Source of the DNA: Hyphomicrobiales bacterium
GTDB lineage: Bacteria > Pseudomonadota > Alphaproteobacteria > Rhizobiales > RI-29
DNA: 64,000 bases
Assembly: GCA_016125495.1 (NCBI GenBank)
Contig: WGLQ01000019.1
Location: forward strand, 83,827-147,826
Direction: 5' to 3'
Shown piece after piece: positions 55,328-64,000 of the stretch; position 1 is the stretch's first letter; each line of letters begins with the position of its first letter. The notes under the pieces are model-generated. The model made no database searches. It was given only the letters and a program-made list of their open reading frames with translations, and was not told the DNA's origin. Position numbers and translations under genes: made by a program.

Positions 55328-57559
55328 GTGGATCGGACCCAGAGCCTCCCATACGCGGAATTCTCCGCCGAGGCCAGCACACGGCGTGTCGCCGTGCTGC
55401 TGCCGGTGCTGCTCGACCAGTGCTACGATTACAGCGTCCCCGACGGGCTGGAGCCCGAGGTCGGCAGCTTCGTCGAGGTTCCGTTCGGGCCGCAGCGGCG
55501 GATCGGCATCGTCTGGCCACGCGGCGAAGGCGATGGGGATGGCAAGCCGGTCGCCAGCGCTCGGCTCAAGCCGATCGGTCAATTGCTCGACGTGCCGGCG
55601 TTGCCGGAGGTTTCCCTGCGGTTCGCGGAGTGGATCGCGCGCTATACGCTCGCACCGCGGGGGATGGTCATTCGCCTCATGATGAGCGCCGGCGAGGTGT
55701 TCGAGCCGACCAGGCCGCGCTTCGGGCTGAAACTGGCCGGCCGGGTGCCCGATCGCATGACGCCGGGCCGCGAGAAGGTGATCGCGGTCGCCCGCGACGG
55801 GGGGGTGCGGACCAAGGCGGCGCTCGCGGCGGAAGCCGGCGTCGGGGCGGGCGTCGTCGACGGGCTCGTTGCCGCCGGGGCGCTCGTTGCCGTCGAGATC
55901 GCGCCGGCACGCTACCGGCCGCCCGACCCCGACCATCACGTGCCGTCGTTCGACGAGGACCAGGCGATCGCGGTCGAGACGCTGCGCGGGGCGGTCGAGG
56001 CCGGCGTCTTTTCGGTCAGCCTACTGGACGGCGTGACGGGCTCGGGCAAGACGGAGGTCTATTTCGAGGCGGTGGCGCATGCGCTCAGGGCCGGGCGCCA
56101 GGTGCTCGTGATGCTGCCGGAGATCGCGCTCACCGGCCAGTTCCTCGCGCGTTTCGAAAAGCGCTTCGGCGTGCGGCCGGTGGAATGGCATTCGGCGGTC
56201 GGCGCGGCCGAGCGGGCGCGGCTGTGGCGGGCGGTGGCGACGGGCGAAGCGCGAGCGGTGATCGGGGCGCGCTCGGCGCTCTTCCTGCCGTTCACCGATC
56301 TCGGGTTGATCGTCGTCGATGAAGAGCACGACGCCGGCTACAAGCAGGACGACCGCGTCAACTACCAGGCCCGCGACATGGCGGTGGTGCGCGCCTCGCT
56401 CGGCGGGGCGGCGGTGGTGCTCGCCTCGGCGACGCCCTCGATCGAGAGCCACGTCAACGCGCGCAACGGGCGCTATCGGCATCTCCGGCTGACGCGGCGC
56501 TACAACACGGCGGAATTGCCCGAGATCACGGCCATCGACCTTCGGCGGGAGCCGCCGGAGAAGGGTTCTTGGCTGAGCCCGGCGCTGGTTGCGGCACTCG
56601 CCGAGACGATGGCGGGCCGACAGCAGTCGCTGCTCTTCCTCAACCGGCGTGGCTATGCGCCCCTCACGCTCTGCCGGGCCTGCGGGCACCGGGTCGAGTG
56701 CCCGCAGTGCACGGCATGGCTCGTCGAGCACCGATTCCGTGGCCGGCTGATCTGCCACCACTGCGGATTCTCGATGCCGCTGCCGAAGGCATGCCCCAAT
56801 CCCAAGTGCGATGGGGAGGATACGCTGGTCGCCTGCGGACCCGGCGTCGAGCGTATCGCCGAGGAGGTCGCCGAGCGGTTTCCGCAGGCCCGCGTCTCGC
56901 TGCTTTCGAGCGACCTCATTCCGGGCGTCAAGGAGATGCGGCGCGAACTCGACAGGATCATGTGCGGTGAAGTCGACATCATCATCGGTACGCAGATCGT
57001 CGCCAAGGGCCACCATTTCCCCGGTCTCGCGACGGTCGGCGTGGTGGACGGGGACCTCGGCCTCGGCCAGGGCGATCCGCGGGCGGCCGAACGTACCTTC
57101 CAGCTCCTTCATCAGGTGACGGGGCGGGCGGGGCGCGAGAGCACGTCCGGGCGCGGCTTCATCCAGACCCATTTTCCGGAGCATCCCGTGATGGCCGCGA
57201 TCCTCGCCGGTGACCGCGAGGCCTTTCTCGAGCACGAGATCGCGGCTCGTCAGGCGGCCCTGATGCCGCCGTTCGGGCGGCTGGCGGCGCTCGTCGTCAG
57301 TGCCCGTGCCAAACCGGAGGCCGAGGGCTATGCCAAGGCGGTGGTGCGGGCGGCACCGGACTCGCGGCACGTGCTGGTGCTGGGGCCGGCCGAGGCGCCG
57401 ATCGCGGTCGTGCGAGGTCGCTACCGGTTCCGCATCCTGGCACGGGCGCCCCGTGAGCTCGACCTCCAGGCCTACATGCGCGCCTGGATCGAGCGGATGC
57501 CGCGCGCGCACGGCGACATCCGGTTGAGCATCGACATCGATCCCTACAATTTCCTCTAA
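55328..57559 (+). CDS. priA: primosomal protein N' (PriA helicase)
   Basis: 743 aa from a GTG at 55328 preceded by AAGAG; an ATG at 55292 (755 aa) is the alternative. Restarts stalled replication forks. Walker A GVTGSGKTEVY, DEEH box IVVDEEHDAGYKQ, motif III LASATPSIES, the zinc cysteines in CRACGHRVECPQC and CHHCGF/CPNPKC, and motif V/VI GTQIVAKGHHFPGLATVGVV and TGRAGRES. N-terminal DNA-binding domain before about residue 200. Normal length. Confidence 0.96.
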   Translation: MDRTQSLPYAEFSAEASTRRVAVLLPVLLDQCYDYSVPDGLEPEVGSFVEVPFGPQRRIGIVWPRGEGDGDGKPVASARLKPIGQLLDVPALPEVSLRFAEWIARYTLAPRGMVIRLMMSAGEVFEPTRPRFGLKLAGRVPDRMTPGREKVIAVARDGGVRTKAALAAEAGVGAGVVDGLVAAGALVAVEIAPARYRPPDPDHHVPSFDEDQAIAVETLRGAVEAGVFSVSLLDGVTGSGKTEVYFEAVAHALRAGRQVLVMLPEIALTGQFLARFEKRFGVRPVEWHSAVGAAERARLWRAVATGEARAVIGARSALFLPFTDLGLIVVDEEHDAGYKQDDRVNYQARDMAVVRASLGGAAVVLASATPSIESHVNARNGRYRHLRLTRRYNTAELPEITAIDLRREPPEKGSWLSPALVAALAETMAGRQQSLLFLNRRGYAPLTLCRACGHRVECPQCTAWLVEHRFRGRLICHHCGFSMPLPKACPNPKCDGEDTLVACGPGVERIAEEVAERFPQARVSLLSSDLIPGVKEMRRELDRIMCGEVDIIIGTQIVAKGHHFPGLATVGVVDGDLGLGQGDPRAAERTFQLLHQVTGRAGRESTSGRGFIQTHFPEHPVMAAILAGDREAFLEHEIAARQAALMPPFGRLAALVVSARAKPEAEGYAKAVVRAAPDSRHVLVLGPAEAPIAVVRGRYRFRILARAPRELDLQAYMRAWIERMPRAHGDIRLSIDIDPYNFL

Positions 57560-57715
57560 GACCCGATGAGGTTGCCGCCAGCGGCGGGCGCGGCGTCAAC
57601 CATCGCGACGTTCGAGGGGGCGGGGCGGCGCAGCAACCCGTGGACCCGGGCGCAATGCTTGACTATCGTCGCGCGATACGATCGTCCGTGCACTTGCCGT
57701 AGCGGAGCCATCCGA

Positions 57716-59503
57716 ATGCTTACCCGCGCCAGCCTCCTGTCCTTGCCGAGCGCGCTCGCAGTGCTCTTTGTCGCCTCGATCGCGTTCTTGAGTGTGCCCG
57801 GTACTGGACTCGGCCAGATCTTCATCCAGGACACGCCAGGCACGCGGGCACCCTGCGTGGTTTACGATGCACGCAGCTTTCGCGGACGGGCTCTGCCACT
57901 ACGGGCAAACCAGTCGGTCGGTAACCTCGGACGGGCGTGGGATGACCGCCTCGCGTCCGTTGCGATAGCGCCGGGCTGCCGTTTGGTCACCTACGAAGAC
58001 CCTGAATTCAACGGTGACCGGCGGACCTTCAGCCAGGATGCTCCATTCATGGAAGGCTATTGGGAGCGGCGCGTCAGCTCGCTGCAGTGCCTCTGCGGCG
58101 CCGCGGGTGGCACTTTCGACGCGGGCCAGCCGCCGGCCGGCACGATCGCCGGTGGCGACGGGCAGGGCCTGCCGCCGTCGGCCGGACCGAGCCCCGATGT
58201 CTGCGCCGTCTACCGCGATCCGGGCTTGCGGGGACCTTGGGTCGAGATCGGCCGCGATCGTGAGGCCGCGAGGCTCGCGCCCGAGGTGAACGGGCTGGTG
58301 TCGTCGCTGTCGGTGCCAGATGGCTGCGAGCTGACCGTGTTCGATCAGGAAGGCGGGCTCGGCCAGAGCATCGGGTTTTCGCAGGGCTCCTATTCGCAGC
58401 TCGGGCGCACCTGGGACAATGTGATCCGATCGGCCGCATGTGCCTGCGACGGCGGGCGGGGCTCGGGTTCGGCCGAGGTCGAGGATCGCGAAGTCGACGA
58501 CCCGGACGGTGCCGAGGCGGGCGCGACGCCGCAGGCGCCGCCAACCGTCGATGCGAGCGTGATGCGCTGCATCCTCTATACCGAGGCCGGTATGCGCGGG
58601 AGGGGCGTCGGCCTTCGCGATGGTACGCGCGGACGGCTCGCCGGCTCGGCCGTCGACGGCTCGCTGAGTTCGGTGCGGGTCACGCGCGGCTGTTCGCTGA
58701 CACTCGAGGACGGCGACGGCGCGGTAAGGGTGTTCGAGCGCAGCGACGACGGCGTAACGGGGCGCTGGCAGCGCGATGCGCGGTTCGCGGCGTGCGCCTG
58801 CTCGCAGGCCGCCGAAGAGGCGGACGGGAGCCAGCCACAGGCGAGCGCGGGTGGTGGCGGCGACGGTGGGCAGGCCGCGCCTGAACCCATGTGCGTCATC
58901 TACGAGAACAAGGCGTTCGTCGGTCGGCGGCTGCAGGTTCCGGCCGGTGGTGGTTTCAGCTCGCTCGGTCAGCTCGACGACCGTGTCTCCTCGGTCACGG
59001 TGACTGAGGGCTGCCAGCTCGACGCCTACGAACATGCCGATTTCAACATGGCCACGCGCGGTTTCAAGGCGTCGTTCCGGCGTGACGCGGTGCGCCTCGA
59101 CAGCTCGTTCGACGATCGCTTTTCGTCGGTCGTCTGCCGTTGCGATGCGCCGGCCGAGCCGGCGGCTTCCGAGAGCTCCGAGAGCGGTGCCAACAGGGCG
59201 GGATCGCAGAATGCGGGCGGCACGCCCGGCGCTGGCGTCACCAGCCCCGACATGATGTGCGCACTTTATGAGGACCGCGGACGGGGCGGGCGAAGCCTCG
59301 AGATGGCGGGCAACACGGGCTTTCGCAAACTGAAAAGCTGGGCGGGTCTCGTCTCGTCGGTGGCGGTCGCCGAGGGCTGCCGGTTGCTGCTTTATGGCGA
59401 CGAGGAGTACAGCGGTGCCGGAGCACCGGTCGATCCGGGAGAGTTCGACCTGCCGCCGGAACTCGATGGCGCGGTACGCTCTGCCAAATGCAGCTGCCGC
59501 TAG
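57716..59503 (+). CDS. secreted protein of five beta/gamma-crystallin-like repeats
   Basis: 595 aa from the ATG at 57716 with GGAG nine bases upstream. Signal peptide of about 33 residues. Five repeats of about 80 residues begin at 47, 163, 285, 393 and 515. Each has the same four cysteines: CxxY at the start, GC about 41 residues on, and CxC about 37 residues later. Paired Greek-key crystallin motifs with the calcium signature (D/N)(D/N)xx(S/T)S are seen as DDRLAS (76-81), DDRVSS (421-426) and DDRFSS (466-471), with degenerate versions elsewhere. Linkers are Gly/Ala/Pro-rich and acidic. A secreted or periplasmic calcium-binding or inhibitor-like role is inferred. Lies alone between priA and atpH. 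Confidence 0.8.
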   Translation: MLTRASLLSLPSALAVLFVASIAFLSVPGTGLGQIFIQDTPGTRAPCVVYDARSFRGRALPLRANQSVGNLGRAWDDRLASVAIAPGCRLVTYEDPEFNGDRRTFSQDAPFMEGYWERRVSSLQCLCGAAGGTFDAGQPPAGTIAGGDGQGLPPSAGPSPDVCAVYRDPGLRGPWVEIGRDREAARLAPEVNGLVSSLSVPDGCELTVFDQEGGLGQSIGFSQGSYSQLGRTWDNVIRSAACACDGGRGSGSAEVEDREVDDPDGAEAGATPQAPPTVDASVMRCILYTEAGMRGRGVGLRDGTRGRLAGSAVDGSLSSVRVTRGCSLTLEDGDGAVRVFERSDDGVTGRWQRDARFAACACSQAAEEADGSQPQASAGGGGDGGQAAPEPMCVIYENKAFVGRRLQVPAGGGFSSLGQLDDRVSSVTVTEGCQLDAYEHADFNMATRGFKASFRRDAVRLDSSFDDRFSSVVCRCDAPAEPAASESSESGANRAGSQNAGGTPGAGVTSPDMMCALYEDRGRGGRSLEMAGNTGFRKLKSWAGLVSSVAVAEGCRLLLYGDEEYSGAGAPVDPGEFDLPPELDGAVRSAKCSCR

Positions 59504-59837
59504 CCACGTACGGGCAGAGGTCGACGGCTACAGCCCCCTGACATAGAATCATGATTTGCAAAGTTTTTTTCGTCGACCGGCCGGGCCGCTGAAGAATGGC
59601 CGTCGAAGTCTGGAACGCGTTGACGAAGAGCGTCGCAAATGCGCCGTTGGAAGTAGGGTCGGACCGTTGCGTGGCGTGGGGGCGTGTGTTAGACGACCCT
59701 CGGCTTCTAGAGGGGCGAGCCGAATGCACTGCCATTTGCGCCGTGCCCTTCCCTGACCAGAAAATTTCCTTCCCAATCGACAGGGGCGGTCGTCACTCGG
59801 CCGGCACTGCGCGGAGCCAGGGCGAGAGCGGCTGAAC
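59504..59837. other. intergenic region upstream of the ATP synthase genes
   Basis: 334 bases. A possible promoter for atpH is TTGCGT and TTAGAC separated by 16 bases around 59667-59694. A T-rich run (AAGTTTTTTTCG) near 59560 could end the upstream transcript, though a clear stem before it was not found. Short open frames here have no family features. Confidence 0.4.
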
Positions 59838-61933
<2,096 letters not shown>

Positions 61934-62003
61934 TCCAGTACGGGCGTGTCCGGCCCAACGGGCAGGACGACATCCGGCGTAGTGCTCACGGACGGAAGAG
62001 AAG

Positions 62004-62897
62004 ATGGCGAGCCTCAAGGATCTCAGAAACCGTATCGCCTCGGTGAAGGCGACGCAGAAGATCACCAAGGCCATGCAAATGGTGGCTGCGGCGAAGCTGC
62101 GTCGCGCCCAGGACGCGGCGGTCGCCGCGCGGCCCTATGCCGAGCGCATGGACCGCGTGCTCGCCAATCTCGGCGCGCGCGTTGCCGAATCCGCCACCGC
62201 ATCGCCGATCCTGGTCGGTACGGGCAAGGATCATACGCATCTTCTGGTCGTGGCAACGGCCGACCGCGGGCTCTGCGGCGGCTTCAACACGAACATCGTC
62301 AAGCTGGCCCGAGCGCACATCGGCCGGCTCGTGCGGGATGGCAAGCAGGTCAAGATTTTCTGTGTCGGAAAGAAGGGTTACGACTCGCTGCGGCGGGACT
62401 ACGCGAACCTGATCGTCGAGCGGGTCGATTTTACCGGCCGCAAGCACGTCGATTTCGAGCTGGCCGACAAGATCGGGGCCCGAGTGCGGGAGATGTTCGC
62501 GGCCGGTGCGTTCGACATCTGCACGCTCTTTTTCTCCGAGTTCGAGTCCATCATTTCGCAGAAGCCGACTCCGCTCCAGCTGATCCCGGCGCGCCTTCCC
62601 GTGGTGGCCGACGCCGGCAAGCCGGCCTCCAGTGGCGCGGCCGCAGACAACGAGTACGAGCCTTCGGAGGAGGAAATCCTCGAGGACCTGCTGCCGCGCA
62701 ACGTGTCGACGCAGGTCTTTCGGGCGCTGCTCGAGAATGCCGCCTCCGAGCAGGGCGCCCGGATGAGCGCGATGGACAACGCGACGCGTAACGCCGGCGA
62801 CATGATCGGTCGCCTGACGCTCCAGTACAACCGGACCCGCCAGGCCAAGATCACGACGGAGCTGATCGAGATCATTTCGGGTGCCGAGGCACTCTGA
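62004..62897 (+). CDS. atpG: F0F1 ATP synthase subunit gamma
   Basis: 297 aa. Central rotor shaft of F1. N-terminal [20 protein letters not shown] coiled-coil and the LCGGFNTNI segment; C-terminal signature [21 protein letters not shown] and [18 protein letters not shown]. 70 bases after atpA and 131 bases before atpD. Confidence 0.97.
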   Translation: MASLKDLRNRIASVKATQKITKAMQMVAAAKLRRAQDAAVAARPYAERMDRVLANLGARVAESATASPILVGTGKDHTHLLVVATADRGLCGGFNTNIVKLARAHIGRLVRDGKQVKIFCVGKKGYDSLRRDYANLIVERVDFTGRKHVDFELADKIGARVREMFAAGAFDICTLFFSEFESIISQKPTPLQLIPARLPVVADAGKPASSGAAADNEYEPSEEEILEDLLPRNVSTQVFRALLENAASEQGARMSAMDNATRNAGDMIGRLTLQYNRTRQAKITTELIEIISGAEAL

Positions 62898-62983
62898 GGC
62901 TCGGGGTCGAGGGGCCTTGCCGCGCTAGGCGTGCGGTGTGTGCTCGTGACAGTGAGCGGTGACGACGAACTTTGAATTGCTGA

Positions 62984-64000
<1,017 letters not shown>

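Overview
The window is a G+C-rich chromosomal segment of an alphaproteobacterium, most likely in or near the Hyphomicrobiales. I infer this from gene order and protein types. The order dnaQ-secB-fxsA-timA-mltA-smr, hslV-GNAT-hslU, the his cluster ending in coaA, mdh-sucCD-sucAB-lpdA and atpHAGD is typical of that class. So are HslV with a short propeptide and a class I (archaeal-type) lysyl-tRNA synthetase. Nearly all of the sequence is coding. I found no rRNA, tRNA, CRISPR array, insertion sequence or prophage.

Layout. 1-4.6 kb: the end of dnaQ, secB and fxsA (minus), then timA-mltA-smr (plus, overlapping). 4.6-7.0 kb: hslV-GNAT-hslU (minus). 7.2-13.2 kb: hisB-DUF2628-hisH, hisA-arginase-like-hisF-hisE and coaA, with a small helix-turn-helix gene on the opposite strand between hisH and hisA. 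13.2-18 kb: an AT-hook/histone H1-like protein, a PfkB-type adenosine kinase, nth, a DUF2244 protein and an AraC-Ogt fusion. 18-21 kb: a candidate small RNA, dapB-gpmA, a pyrE with an apparent frameshift, and a secreted fasciclin protein. 21-28 kb: an lhr-type helicase and pdeM, a gamma-glutamyltransferase, a small membrane protein and a MATE exporter. 28-31.6 kb: two divergent units (PepSY-cytochrome b561; PepSY-response regulator-histidine kinase) around one intergenic region. 31.7-40.5 kb: DUF952-pyrD, a DUF262/DUF1524 nuclease-like protein, lysK, a TerB-like protein, a GST, a GNAT protein, zapE and a tiny Gly/Pro/Lys-rich gene. 40.8-51 kb: the TCA cluster mdh, sucC, two small genes, sucD, sucA, sucB, a VOC protein and lpdA. 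51-59.5 kb: a TfdA/TauD oxygenase, a GumN/TraB protein, xerC, an ABM protein with transaldolase, priA, and a secreted protein of five beta/gamma-crystallin-like repeats. 59.8-64 kb: atpH, atpA, atpG and the 5' part of atpD.

Most genes are housekeeping (proteostasis, histidine and pyrimidine synthesis, TCA cycle, ATP synthesis). The less ordinary material is inserted between them. It includes the helix-turn-helix protein ending in a QLDLF clamp-binding-like motif, the arginase-like protein inside the his operon, the five-repeat crystallin-like protein, the AT-hook/H1-like protein, the PepSY two-component module with a poly-Asp tract, the standalone DUF262/DUF1524 protein, two small genes splitting sucC from sucD, and a promoter-to-terminator unit that may encode a small RNA. 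All functions are read from the sequence by eye and no database search was run.
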